64,000 nt of DNA from JBBIQS01 sp037442205 (GTDB lineage: Bacteria; Myxococcota; Myxococcia; Myxococcales; UBA5297): the NCBI GenBank assembly GCA_037442205.1, contig JBBIQS010000022.1:1-64000 (forward strand), read 5' to 3'. The translations under genes were made by a program, and so were the position numbers. Of this stretch, positions 55,048-63,823 are shown in pieces. Every line of letters begins with the position of its first letter. Position 1 is the stretch's first letter. The notes beneath the pieces were generated by a model. That model did no database searches and was not told the DNA's origin. It was given only the letters and a program-made list of their open reading frames with translations.

Positions 55048-56283
55048 ATGAGACGCCGCTCCCTCCCGCTGTTCATCTTGCTCGGGCTGAGCGGATGCTC
55101 CCTCACGATCGGCGGCCCGGTTCGCGCGGTCTCTCCCTCGCGCAGCGAGCTGATCCTCGACACCAGCTCAGACGACCCCGGCGACCAGCGCGGGCGAGCG
55201 ATGGTCGCGGAAGTGTTGCAGGTGCCGATCCCGCCGCCGCCCGAAGGCCCCCAGCAGTACAAGCCGTGCATCGGGATCGGCCATCCGCAGGGAACGGTCG
55301 TGCTCCGGGTCTCGGCCGCGAGCCGGGTCCTGCAGAATTGGTCCTGCGCCCGCTCGAAGCTCGTGCTGCGCGAGGGCAAGCCGAGCAAGTACGGCATGGC
55401 CGGTTTCGTTCCGGTGGTCGGGTTGCTCGTCGACATGCTGCCCACCGTCGAGCGCCAGTGCGTGGAATCGGGGCCCACCAGCTACTCTGCCTTGGGCTGG
55501 GTCTCGGGCGAGATTTGCGACGGCGGCTCGTGCCGCGCGGGCGTGTTGCTGAGGGTGATGAGCCTCGCCGGGCCGGCGCGGGCTACCGAGGAGGAAGCTC
55601 GCGGGGACGACGCTGCCCTCCTCGCCCAGCTGGCGCCGATGCTCAAGGAGGAGCTGGAGAGGCAGATCGAGGTGTCGGGCAGCATCGAGCGCGCCGAGGG
55701 CCGGCGCGCCGATTTCACCGGGGCGGGCGAGGTGGGAGAGACGGTCTTCGTCGGACCGGAGGAGGCGAGGGCGCAGGCGGTGGTGGTGGCGCCGGGCAAG
55801 CTCGAGCTGGCCAATCACGCTGCGCTCGAGCTCGCTCCCGGGCAGCGGGTCGTGCGCTCGAGCTCGAACTGGGAGTTGCGGTTCGAGCCCTTCGGCGGCG
55901 TGTGGTCGGGCTCGGGCCTGAGAGGGATCCTCGGGGTGCGAGTGCAGTCCTCGCAGCGCTGGCGAGGGCCGCTGCTCTCCGGCTCCGGCTGGTTGTCGCC
56001 CGATCCGGCGCTGCCGCTCGCCGCGTTCCAGCTCTCGGCCGGCTACTCCGTCGAACCGCTGCCCGAGTGGCTGGCGCTCTCGGTGCGCGCCGGCGGCGGC
56101 GTGCTGTCCAATGGATTGCGCGGCGTCTTCCTTGGCTCCGCTGAGGCGGCGGCGCGGGCAAACGTCCTTGGTCCCTGGATGTACTTCGAGCTTTCGGCGG
56201 GCGCATCGCTCCACCAGGCCTACGAGGCGCTCCCGCCGCTGGCGTTCCTCTCCACCCTGAGCCTGGGCCTCGACCTTCGCTGA
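55048..56283 (+). CDS. Large lipoprotein, function unknown
   Basis: A 411-aa lipoprotein. The ATG at 55048 has no clear ribosome-binding site nearby. The lipobox LLGLSGC gives Cys17. Cysteines (CIGIGHPQG, NWSCARSKL, VERQCVESG, GEICDGGSCRAG) cluster in the first half; residues about 180-225 are charged and helical; the C-terminal part (SQRWRGPLLSGSGWLS, YSVEPLPEWLALSVRAGG, YFELSAGASLHQAYE, LSLGLDLR) looks like strands of an outer-membrane-associated barrel. I do not recognise it. It converges with the gene at 56314. Confidence 0.75.
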   Translation: MRRRSLPLFILLGLSGCSLTIGGPVRAVSPSRSELILDTSSDDPGDQRGRAMVAEVLQVPIPPPPEGPQQYKPCIGIGHPQGTVVLRVSAASRVLQNWSCARSKLVLREGKPSKYGMAGFVPVVGLLVDMLPTVERQCVESGPTSYSALGWVSGEICDGGSCRAGVLLRVMSLAGPARATEEEARGDDAALLAQLAPMLKEELERQIEVSGSIERAEGRRADFTGAGEVGETVFVGPEEARAQAVVVAPGKLELANHAALELAPGQRVVRSSSNWELRFEPFGGVWSGSGLRGILGVRVQSSQRWRGPLLSGSGWLSPDPALPLAAFQLSAGYSVEPLPEWLALSVRAGGGVLSNGLRGVFLGSAEAAARANVLGPWMYFELSAGASLHQAYEALPPLAFLSTLSLGLDLR

Positions 56284-56313
56284 CGGGCTGGCCGACCGTA
56301 TCGCTCCCCGGGC

Positions 56314-57606
56314 CTACAGGAAGTCGAGGCCCAGGCCGAGCCAGGGCTCGGGCATGATCGCGCCGTTCTTGCGCCCGGCCTCGGCGTTCGGCGGGAAGTA
56401 GAGGATCAGCGCCGCCAGATCCACGCGGAAGCGCACGCGGTCGAGGGCCAGGAATCCCTTAGGCTGGGACCAGCCCAGGTTCCAGCGGCCGCCGGTGGTG
56501 CCGAAGGTCTCGCGCCACGGGTAGCGCGGGAAGACCTCGGCGGCGAAGGAGAAGCGCGGCCCGACCACGTGCTCCACCGCCACGAAGGGCTGGGCCACCG
56601 TCGGGAAGCGGGGGATCTGCTGCGAGCTGCCTCCCAGGAGCACCGCGCCCTCGCCGACGCCCTGGGGAAGGAAGTGGTGGTTGTCGAGCAGGTACGAGCC
56701 GGCCACCAGCTGCGTCGCGCCGAAGTGCTTGCCCACCGAGAGCGAGAGCAGGTTGAACTGCAGGTTGGCGCCGCCGCCGCCCGCCACCGGAACCGCCGCC
56801 ACCCCGCCTCCGCCGAACGCCACCGCGCCGCCGACCGCCGCGAATCCGCCGAACAGGTCGAGCACGTCGTAGGAGACCGCCACCCCGGGGAGCGTCGCCG
56901 TCTCGTCGAGCAGGTTGACCTTGAGGCCGACGTCCATCAGGCCGACCAGGCCGATGCCCGCGCCGGCCACCGCGCCGAAGAAGGCCAGCGGCGCCGCGCC
57001 TGCGGCCGGCATCCCGAAGCCGCCGAACCAGGTGTTGAGCTGCACCCGCCGCGTCAGCCCGACCGCGACCCGCGCCAGCAGCACCTCGTCGTCGCTGAAG
57101 ACGAACTCGCCCTGCTGAAGCGTCAGCGGAGTGGAGGCGAAGAAGATCCGATCGTCGAAGGCGCGCCTCTCGAAGAACTCGTGGCGGCGGACGTTGAGCC
57201 TGTCGCCCAGCTCCTTGCCGACCGCGCCTCCGGCCCGCTCGGCCAGCTCCAACGGCTCGCCGGACTTGCGATAGCGGACCTCGCCCAGCTCGCCCTCGAT
57301 CCCGGGGGCGAAGAGGCTGGCCGAGAACTCCAGCGACGGGCCCTTGGCACTCGACGGCGGCGCGCGCCGGACCTCGATTCGATAGGCCTCGTCCGAGGGC
57401 GGGCCGACGGGGAGTCCGCTGTGCTCCGAAGCCGCCTTGGCCAGGGCCTGGCCGAGCTGGCGCACCACGGGGTCGTCGGACTCGACCACGGCGATCGAGC
57501 TGGCGGGGTGGACGCCGAGGGCCATCACTTTGCTCTGCCGCACTCCGCCGGTGAGGCAGCCGGTGGCGAGGAGCAGGGCGATGCCGGTCCACAGGAGCTT
57601 GTTCAT
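56314..57606 (-). CDS. Outer-membrane-like lipoprotein, function unknown
   Basis: A 430-aa lipoprotein. I choose the ATG at 57606 (AGAGG upstream) rather than 57633, because the signal peptide with lipobox LATGC (Cys17) follows directly. The rest has long beta-strand-like runs (TWFGGFGMPAAGAAPLAFFG, VAGSYLLDNHHFLPQG, RVRFRVDLAALILYF) and Gly/Ala-rich loops, and ends DFL after PWLGLGLDFL, which fits a beta-barrel-like envelope protein. No family is recognised. Confidence 0.75.
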   Translation of the reverse strand: MNKLLWTGIALLLATGCLTGGVRQSKVMALGVHPASSIAVVESDDPVVRQLGQALAKAASEHSGLPVGPPSDEAYRIEVRRAPPSSAKGPSLEFSASLFAPGIEGELGEVRYRKSGEPLELAERAGGAVGKELGDRLNVRRHEFFERRAFDDRIFFASTPLTLQQGEFVFSDDEVLLARVAVGLTRRVQLNTWFGGFGMPAAGAAPLAFFGAVAGAGIGLVGLMDVGLKVNLLDETATLPGVAVSYDVLDLFGGFAAVGGAVAFGGGGVAAVPVAGGGGANLQFNLLSLSVGKHFGATQLVAGSYLLDNHHFLPQGVGEGAVLLGGSSQQIPRFPTVAQPFVAVEHVVGPRFSFAAEVFPRYPWRETFGTTGGRWNLGWSQPKGFLALDRVRFRVDLAALILYFPPNAEAGRKNGAIMPEPWLGLGLDFL

Positions 57607-57816
57607 GCGCCTCTGGTTGTCGGCCGCCGGCAAAACGATCCCGAAATCGGCGTCACCGGCGGCGACGGGGCGCGAGGTTCGCGCTGGGAAAAATGAACAA
57701 TGTCAGGGTGTTGGCGTCCCAGACGGAGCCCGAGTCAGGCGATGGCCGCGGCGGGACCTCGGGCGGCCGGTGTAAGGTCGGGAACTCGCGCGGCCCTGGA
57801 CCGATGGGAGCAGATC

Positions 57817-58437
57817 ATGGGACGAATCGGAACGCTGGCGGCGATGGTGATCCTGGCGCACTCGGCGTGTGCCGAAACCAAGGCGGCGGTCGCGCAGCCG
57901 GCGGCGCCTGCGGCCGAATCGGCTCCGCCGGCGACCGACGCCGCGACGCCTGCCGAAGTGGTGGCGCCGGAGGCCGGCGCCGGCATCGCCCAGCCGACGC
58001 CCGAACCGGCGCCCGCCCCTCCGTTGATCGATCTGGGCCCCGAGCCCGGCCAAGTGCAGCGCTGCCGCTCGGATGCCCGATTCACGCCGCTGGCAACCCT
58101 GCTGGCCAAGCCCGCGCTCGGGCAGGTCCAGGTGCGCGGGCCGCTGTGGATCCCGGCGGTCTACCCCTGCACGATGTCCATCCCCGAGCACTGCCGCGCA
58201 GCGCCGGTGCTGGCGGTCTCCAAGCCGCAGCGCCAGGACAAGCCGGAGCGACAGCTGTCGCTGGTCGGAAACCTCACGCCCGATACCGGGCTGGCCTGCG
58301 CGGGGCGCTCCGGCAAGCTGAGCTGCCCGCTGCCGATCGACGGCCGCGAATACGGCGTCGTCGGGATCCTCAGCGACTGGGACAAGGACACCAACCGCGG
58401 GACGATCGAGGTGCAGAGCCTCTGCCGCTTTCGCTGA
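57817..58437 (+). CDS. Secreted Pro/Ala-rich protein
   Basis: A 206-aa protein from the ATG at 57817 (GGGAG upstream). A hydrophobic leader (MVILAHSACAE) may be a signal peptide; Cys18 could be lipidated although the lipobox is weak. Residues about 20-75 are Ala/Pro/Glu-rich linker. The C-terminal domain (about 80-206) has six cysteines and short strands (GQVQVRGPLWIPAVYPC, LSLVGNLTPDTGLACAG, DGREYGVVGILSDWDKD). No family is recognised. Confidence 0.7.
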   Translation: MGRIGTLAAMVILAHSACAETKAAVAQPAAPAAESAPPATDAATPAEVVAPEAGAGIAQPTPEPAPAPPLIDLGPEPGQVQRCRSDARFTPLATLLAKPALGQVQVRGPLWIPAVYPCTMSIPEHCRAAPVLAVSKPQRQDKPERQLSLVGNLTPDTGLACAGRSGKLSCPLPIDGREYGVVGILSDWDKDTNRGTIEVQSLCRFR

Positions 58438-58478
58438 AGCGAGAGCGACATCGCCGCGATCGACTCTCCCCGCAAGTC

Positions 58479-60881
58479 TCACTCATAGCGCAGCGCCTCC
58501 GACACCGATCCTCGGACTGGCCGCATCGCCGGCACTGCGCTCGCCACCGCGCCGATCGCCAGGGCCAGCCCGAGCCACCCCAGGGACGCCGCGACGGAGA
58601 AGATGTTGTCGAGCTCGCTGTGGACGAACACCCGCCCGGCGAAGTTACCGATGACCAGGCTCAGCGGCACCGTGAGCGCCACCGCGCCCAGCCAGCTCAG
58701 CGCCGCCAGGAGCAGCCCTTCGCCGACCACGATTCGCATGACCTCCCGAGAGGAGGCGCCGATCGCACGCAAGACTCCGATCTCGCGGGTGCGCTCCATC
58801 ACGTTGACGCTCATCGCCGAGGCCAAGGCGAGGCCTCCGACGATCGCCACCAGCGCCGCCATGGCCAGGAGGAAATCGCGAATGACGATGAGGTGGTCGA
58901 GCAGTTCCTGCTTCCGGTGGGTGCTGGGTTGGACGATGGTGCGCTGCAGGGCCGCGCCGTCGAGCGCGCGCTCAATCCGCTGGGTGACGGCGCGCAGCGG
59001 CTCCGCGCCGCGCTCCTGCGCCGAGAGGACGAGGTTCGCGCTCATCCCCCGCACGCCGGTGACTTCCTCGAAGTAGCTCTGGTTGACGTAGGCCGAGGCG
59101 GGGATGTTCTGGCCCCGCCGCCGCACGCCGAGCTCGCGGACGACGCCCACCACCTTCCAGGCCGACGCCTTGCCCTGGATGTTCAGGGTGATCGCGTCCC
59201 CGACCTTGATTCCGGCTTCCGGGTCCTGCCGCAGCTCGTGGTTGATGACGATCGCGTCGGTGTCGTCGGGGCGCAGCCAGCGGCCCTCGAGGAGCGGGTA
59301 GGCGATCATCGTCGTCTCGGGAGGCACGGCGGTGATCATCATTCGATAGCCCTCGGCGCCGTCTCCCGACTCCTTCCGCGCCCAGGCGCCGCCCCAGGCC
59401 TCGACGCGCTTCACCCCAGGCACGCCGCCGACCACCTCGCGCAGGCGTTCGGCGGGATACGGGTGGGAGAAGACGACCTGGAGGTCATACCGCCGCGCCC
59501 GAAACAGGGAGTCGACGGTGTTCCGCCAGGATTCGCTGACGTTCAAGGCGGTCATGAAGGTCGCGCCGCCCACGGCCATGATCCCCACAGTCAGCGCAAG
59601 CCGGCCTCGGCGGCGAAAGGCGTTCCGCAGGGAGAGCAGGGCGGGGCGGCCAATCCACGGGAGCCGCGCGGCGAGCGTGTCCCAGAAGCTCAGTTTGATC
59701 TCGTTGGCGGCGATGCCGTAGTCGGCGATCGCCTCTCTCACGGTGATGCGGCTTCCGCGGAGGATCGGAGCGGCCGCGGCCAGCATCGGCACCAGCAGCC
59801 CGGCGCCGGCCTGAATCAGGAAGACCCAGGCCGGAATCGCCTTGCTGGTCAGGTTGAGGTTGAGCACTCCGGCCACGAAGCGCGCGTAGCCGCTGCCGGC
59901 GAGCGCGCCCGCGGGAACGCCGAGAGCCAGCCCGGTCAGCGCCAGCATCAGCACCGCTCCCAGGTAGAGCCCGGCGATCTGGCCGGCGGTCGCGCCGATG
60001 GCCTTCATCGCCCCGATCTGGCGAACCTGCTGGCGCAGCAAGGTGGCGATCACGCTGGCCGCCAGCAGGCCTCCGAGGACCAGCGACAGCGCGCCGAAGG
60101 CGCCGAAGAGGAAGAGCAGCGAGGCCATCTGGTCGGCGTGCGGGTGTTGCGCCGCCTGCCGCGCACTGACGAACGAGACTGGCCGCCCTCGGCTCTCGAC
60201 GAGCTGTCTCAGACGATGGCCGACCTCGGCCGGGTTCGCGCCCGGCGCCACGATGACGCGCAGCTCGTTCAGCGACCGCCCTTCGCCCAAGAGCTCGAGC
60301 GTCTCGCGGGTGATGTAGCCGTAGCCGATGCCGTCCATCCAGCCAGGCGACTGCGCGGCATCGTGCACCACGCCGGTCACCCGAAGGCTCCGGCGCGGCC
60401 CGCTCGGAGTCTGCACCACCACCTCGTCTCCCACGGTCTTGTTGAGGAACGGGACGGCGGAGCGCTCGACGAGCATCTCCCGATCGCCGGGTCGCTCGGC
60501 GCCGGCCTGGTGGGTGAAGGTCGAGACTCGGAGAGAGCCGAAGTCGTCGACGACGAAGAAAAGGATGCGCCGCCACTCGTCGGGGCCGACGAGCGCCCGG
60601 CCCTCGATCAACCCGCGCGCTTCGGCCATCGCGACGCCGGGAAGACGCTCGGCCTCCTGCGCCAGCTCGCGGTCCGCGCCCGCTCCCTCGACGTGAAGGA
60701 CGACCGACGGCGGGTGCGTCCCCTGGAAATTGACGCGGATCTCGCGCGACAGGATGGCGTAGCCCGAGAGGTCCGCGCCGACGGCGAAGGTGCCGATGAC
60801 CAGCGCCGCCAGCGCCAGCCCGGTGCGCGTCTTGTCGATGGAGAGATCTCGGACGACCTTGCGCCATCGCGGGGCGATCAT
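58479..60881 (-). CDS. ABC transporter permease (FtsX/MacB type)
   Basis: An 800-aa inner-membrane permease. TM1 is near 19-35 (LALAALVIGTFAVGADL), a large periplasmic part follows, then a first FtsX block of three helices (about 250-360: LVLGGLLAASVIATLL, AVLMLALTGLALGVP and so on). After a second periplasmic region the final FtsX block is about 690-790 (LLAMAALVAIVGGLALAS, LAALSWLGAVALTVPLS, LGLALAIGAVASAVPAM). The duplicated arrangement fits MacB/LolCE-like exporters. It overlaps the ATPase gene by 4 bp. The export substrate (lipid, peptide or drug) is not deducible. Confidence 0.86.
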   Translation of the reverse strand: MIAPRWRKVVRDLSIDKTRTGLALAALVIGTFAVGADLSGYAILSREIRVNFQGTHPPSVVLHVEGAGADRELAQEAERLPGVAMAEARGLIEGRALVGPDEWRRILFFVVDDFGSLRVSTFTHQAGAERPGDREMLVERSAVPFLNKTVGDEVVVQTPSGPRRSLRVTGVVHDAAQSPGWMDGIGYGYITRETLELLGEGRSLNELRVIVAPGANPAEVGHRLRQLVESRGRPVSFVSARQAAQHPHADQMASLLFLFGAFGALSLVLGGLLAASVIATLLRQQVRQIGAMKAIGATAGQIAGLYLGAVLMLALTGLALGVPAGALAGSGYARFVAGVLNLNLTSKAIPAWVFLIQAGAGLLVPMLAAAAPILRGSRITVREAIADYGIAANEIKLSFWDTLAARLPWIGRPALLSLRNAFRRRGRLALTVGIMAVGGATFMTALNVSESWRNTVDSLFRARRYDLQVVFSHPYPAERLREVVGGVPGVKRVEAWGGAWARKESGDGAEGYRMMITAVPPETTMIAYPLLEGRWLRPDDTDAIVINHELRQDPEAGIKVGDAITLNIQGKASAWKVVGVVRELGVRRRGQNIPASAYVNQSYFEEVTGVRGMSANLVLSAQERGAEPLRAVTQRIERALDGAALQRTIVQPSTHRKQELLDHLIVIRDFLLAMAALVAIVGGLALASAMSVNVMERTREIGVLRAIGASSREVMRIVVGEGLLLAALSWLGAVALTVPLSLVIGNFAGRVFVHSELDNIFSVAASLGWLGLALAIGAVASAVPAMRPVRGSVSEALRYE

Positions 60882-61600
60882 GACGCCCTCCGCATCGCCT
60901 GGCCGACTACGCGGCCGTCGGCGAGGGTGATGACGCGATCCACCAGGCCGGACAGCTCGCGCTCATGGGTCACCATCAGCACGCTCTTGCCGGCGCGCGC
61001 CTGCGCCGAGAGGAGCTCCAGTACCTCGCCCGCGGTGTGGGAGTCGAGGTTGCCGGTGGGCTCGTCGGCGACCAGCAGCGGCGGGTCGTTGGCCAGGGCC
61101 CGGGCGATGGCCGCGCGCTGCTGCTGTCCCCCGGAGAGCGCCCACGGCAGCTTGTTCGCCTGGTCGGCAATCCCCACCCGCTCGAGCAGCTCCAGCCCTC
61201 GCGCCCGAGCCTGCGAGGCAGGGAGCGTGCGGCGGAAGTCCATAGGGAGCATGACGTTCTCGAGGACGGTGAGGGTGGGCAGCAGCTGGAAGAACTGGAA
61301 CACCACCCCGACGCTGCGCCCTCGCCACGCCGCGAGCTGGCTCTCGCCGAGCTGGTGCACCGGCGTGCCGGCGACGCGCACCTCGCCGGCCGTGGGGCGA
61401 TCGATCCCTGCGACGAGGTTGAGCAGGGTCGACTTCCCGCTCCCCGACTTGCCGACCACGGCGATGAACTCGCCGACGGGGAGATGGAGGTCCACCTCGC
61501 GCAGCGCCGTGAATCCGCCGGCGGCGGTCGGGAAGGTCTTGGTCACTCGGTGGAGCTCGATCAACTGGACGCCTGTTTCGGAAATGGACATGCTGTCCAT
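60878..61600 (-). CDS. ABC transporter ATP-binding protein (LolD/MacB type)
   Basis: A 240-aa ATPase. Walker A is VVGKSGSGKSTLL, the Q-loop is VFQFFQLLPTLTV, the signature is LSGGQQQRAAIARAL, Walker B is LLVADEPTGNLDS and the H-loop is LMVTHERELS. These features fit the LolD/MacB subfamily. Two start codons (61600 and 61591) lie inside or next to a perfect palindrome, and neither has a normal ribosome-binding site. It forms an operon with the permease and is probably repressed by the divergent TetR protein. Confidence 0.9.
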   Translation of the reverse strand: MDSMSISETGVQLIELHRVTKTFPTAAGGFTALREVDLHLPVGEFIAVVGKSGSGKSTLLNLVAGIDRPTAGEVRVAGTPVHQLGESQLAAWRGRSVGVVFQFFQLLPTLTVLENVMLPMDFRRTLPASQARARGLELLERVGIADQANKLPWALSGGQQQRAAIARALANDPPLLVADEPTGNLDSHTAGEVLELLSAQARAGKSVLMVTHERELSGLVDRVITLADGRVVGQAMRRAS

Positions 61601-61602
61601 TT
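61582..61602. promoter_or_regulatory. Predicted TetR operator palindrome over the ABC start codon
   Basis: A perfect inverted repeat with 9-bp arms (AAATGGACA and TGTCCATTT) and a 3-bp centre TGC covers the first codons of the ABC ATPase gene and is about 95 bp from the divergent TetR start. TetR-family sites are usually palindromes of this size. Binding here would block expression of the exporter. This is a prediction from sequence symmetry. Confidence 0.6.
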
Positions 61603-61695
61603 AGCTGCCAGCCGCCGAGCCAGGCAATCCACAGCCAGGCCGGGAATGGCCCGTTCCAGACAGGGCTGGGCCCACTGTTCAGCAACGGAGGCGCG

Positions 61696-62280
61696 ATGGG
61701 AGCCAAGAGCCCGAATCCGGTCGACCGCAGGGTGCTGCGGACGCGGCGCACCCTGCGCGAGGCCCTGATCGCGCTCCTCTACGAGCGCGGCTGGGAGGCG
61801 GTCAGCGTCCAGGACATCTGCGACCGGGCGGACGTGGGGAGGTCCACCTTCTACATGCACTTCGCCGACAAGGAGGAGCTGCTGGTCGGCGGCTTCGACG
61901 ACCTGCGCAAGATGCTGCGCGCCCAGCTGGCGCAGGCTTCGGAGGGAGGAAAGGGGCCGGCGCAGCCCCTGCAGTTCGCGCGGGGAATGATCGAGCACGC
62001 GCACGAGAACAAGCGCCTGTTCCTCGCGCTGGTGGGCAAGCGCAGTGGGCAGGTGGTGCTGCAGCGGTTTCGCGAGCTGGTCATCGAGCTGGTGAAGGAG
62101 GACCTCTCGACCTCCCGCGCGCCCGGACCGGCCAGGGACGCCGCGGTCCACTTCATCTCCGGCGCTTTCCTGGAGCTGCTGAGCTGGTCGCTCGAGACCC
62201 GCAGCCCGCCCGGGATCCCGGATCTGGAGCGGCTCTTCCTGACGATGTCGGCCTCGGCGGTTGAGGTCGCCCGGCAGTAG
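61696..62280 (+). CDS. TetR family regulator
   Basis: A 194-aa TetR protein. The ATG at 61696 follows GGAGG. The helix-turn-helix region is RTLREALIALLYERGWEAVS followed by VQDICDRADVGRSTFYMHF, then ADKEELLVGGFDDLR. The C-terminal ligand domain is helical (ALVGKRSGQVVLQRFREL). It is divergent from the ABC exporter genes, the classic arrangement of a local repressor that responds to the exported compound. The ligand is unknown. Confidence 0.9.
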   Translation: MGAKSPNPVDRRVLRTRRTLREALIALLYERGWEAVSVQDICDRADVGRSTFYMHFADKEELLVGGFDDLRKMLRAQLAQASEGGKGPAQPLQFARGMIEHAHENKRLFLALVGKRSGQVVLQRFRELVIELVKEDLSTSRAPGPARDAAVHFISGAFLELLSWSLETRSPPGIPDLERLFLTMSASAVEVARQ

Positions 62281-62473
62281 CTCGGCCCAGACGTGGGGAG
62301 GCAAAAATTTGCCAGCACTTGCACCTCCGGGCCGCATCCGCGCCAGCGGAGCGCCCGATCGGCTCCGCCAGCGCCCCGCCCGGAAAAACTTGTGACGCAA
62401 AGTTCCAACCACCCGCAATCGCTTGGAAACACGGCCCCCGACCGATCACCCTTGGGCACGGTTGCCCGTGGAG

Positions 62474-62489
62474 TGGCACGGAATCAGCT
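62474..62489 (+). promoter_or_regulatory. Candidate sigma-54-like promoter for the TonB-like gene
   Basis: TGGCACG followed at the correct 10-nt spacing by a GC (positions 87-88 of this block) matches the -24 element of sigma-54 promoters fully, but the -12 element (CAGCT) is only a partial match to TTGCA. It lies about 84 bp before the GTG start at 62573. No activator site is identified. Confidence 0.3.
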
Positions 62490-62572
62490 TGGAAGGCATC
62501 GAAACAACCGGACGAGTGCGGCGTTAAGATGTTCCGGCTCGGCCTGATGGCCGGGCGCTAGAGGTCGAAGCC

Positions 62573-63805
62573 GTGACGCGAGGCTTTCGCAGGCGCAAGG
62601 AGAGGCGGCTGGCCAGATGGCTGGTCGCGATCGCCATCGCCCTGGCCTTCAACGGGCTGCTGGGGTCGGCCTTCGTGCTGACCAAGTTCGGCGGCGCCGG
62701 CCATCTGCCCAAGAAGGACCTCAACCCGGTGGCGCTGCGCTCGGTCTCTGGCTCGACCTGGGCGCAGAACCGAGCCCTCGGCCCCCGCCCGCCGCCCGAC
62801 AAGTCGCAGGCCTCGGCGCTGCCCAAGCCGGTGCCGCCCAAGCCCGAGGTGAAGAAGGAGCCCGAGCCGCTGCCAAAGGGCAAGGTGGTCGACGTGGCCC
62901 CGGGCAACGACCAGAAGCCGGACGAGGACTCCAAGTTCCTGGCCGAGCACAACAACCGGGTCGACAAGGAGACCGTCTCCAAGGACGCCACCCCGTTCTA
63001 CAAGAATGCGATGCCGCGCCCCTCGACCAACGTCAAGCCGAGCGAGGACGCCAACGGCCGCGACCCGGCGCAGCAGCAAGCCCAAGCCGCCGGCAACCTG
63101 GGCAAGGGCGACGACGACCGGCCGCTCAAGGACGGCCAGCGCAAGGGGATCTTCGAGCTGCCGTCGATCGAGAAGCGCGACCAGCTGGCGCTCAAGTTCA
63201 AGGGGTTGGGCGGCGAGGTGCCCAGCCAGCAGGAGAGCCAGGAGGTAGAGGGCAACTCCAAGCGGCTGCGGATCCAGCCCGGGGGCGAGACCGGCGACGA
63301 CGCCGACGTCTCCCAGGGCCGGGCGGGCAGCGAGAATTTGCGCACCCTGATGCCCTCGGCGGCGGTGCTGGACCGCATCGTCGGGGCCCCGACCAACGAC
63401 GTCACCCCGCTCGACGACGTGGAGAGGGGCGACGGCACCTACCTCAACACCCGCGAGTTCAAGTACTCGTCGTTCTTCAACCGGGTGAAGCAGAACGTGG
63501 GGATGCAGTGGGACCCGAACACCGTGGCCCGCACCCGCGACCCGACCGGCGAGATCTTCCTCTACAAGGACCGCTACACGGTGGTGTCGGTGGTGCTGGA
63601 CCAGGGCGGGCAGGTCAAGGACGTGTCGATCGACAAGAGCTGCGGGGTGGACTTCCTCGACCGCGAGGCGATCTCCGCCTTCCGCCGCGCCCAGCCCTTC
63701 CCCAACCCGCCTCCGGCGCTGCTCGACTCCCACGGGGAGATCCGCTTCACCTTCGGGTTCTTCCTCGAGGTCAGCCGCGGCGGGATGAGGCTGTTCCGCA
63801 ACTGA
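62573..63805 (+). CDS. TonB-like energy-transducer-type protein
   Basis: A 410-aa protein starting with GTG at 62573 (AGAGG upstream). One N-terminal membrane helix (LVAIAIALAFNGLLGSAFVL), a Pro/Lys-rich periplasmic linker (KPVPPKPEVKKEPEPLPKG), a long polar region and a C-terminal TonB-like domain (about 320-410) with the strand-helix-strand pattern YTVVSVVLDQGGQVKDVSID, then DFLDREAISAFRRAQPFPNP and GEIRFTFGFFLEV. In Myxococcota such proteins act in gliding/TonB-type envelope complexes. The partner ExbB/ExbD genes are not in the window. Confidence 0.83.
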   Translation: MTRGFRRRKERRLARWLVAIAIALAFNGLLGSAFVLTKFGGAGHLPKKDLNPVALRSVSGSTWAQNRALGPRPPPDKSQASALPKPVPPKPEVKKEPEPLPKGKVVDVAPGNDQKPDEDSKFLAEHNNRVDKETVSKDATPFYKNAMPRPSTNVKPSEDANGRDPAQQQAQAAGNLGKGDDDRPLKDGQRKGIFELPSIEKRDQLALKFKGLGGEVPSQQESQEVEGNSKRLRIQPGGETGDDADVSQGRAGSENLRTLMPSAAVLDRIVGAPTNDVTPLDDVERGDGTYLNTREFKYSSFFNRVKQNVGMQWDPNTVARTRDPTGEIFLYKDRYTVVSVVLDQGGQVKDVSIDKSCGVDFLDREAISAFRRAQPFPNPPPALLDSHGEIRFTFGFFLEVSRGGMRLFRN

Positions 63806-63823
63806 TCGCCTCCGCGCGGACAA

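Noticed and set aside
57693..61604. A 1303-codon open frame on the plus strand
   Set aside because: It lies opposite the ABC permease and ATPase genes and is only a GC-rich shadow; its translation is Arg/Pro-rich with no motifs.
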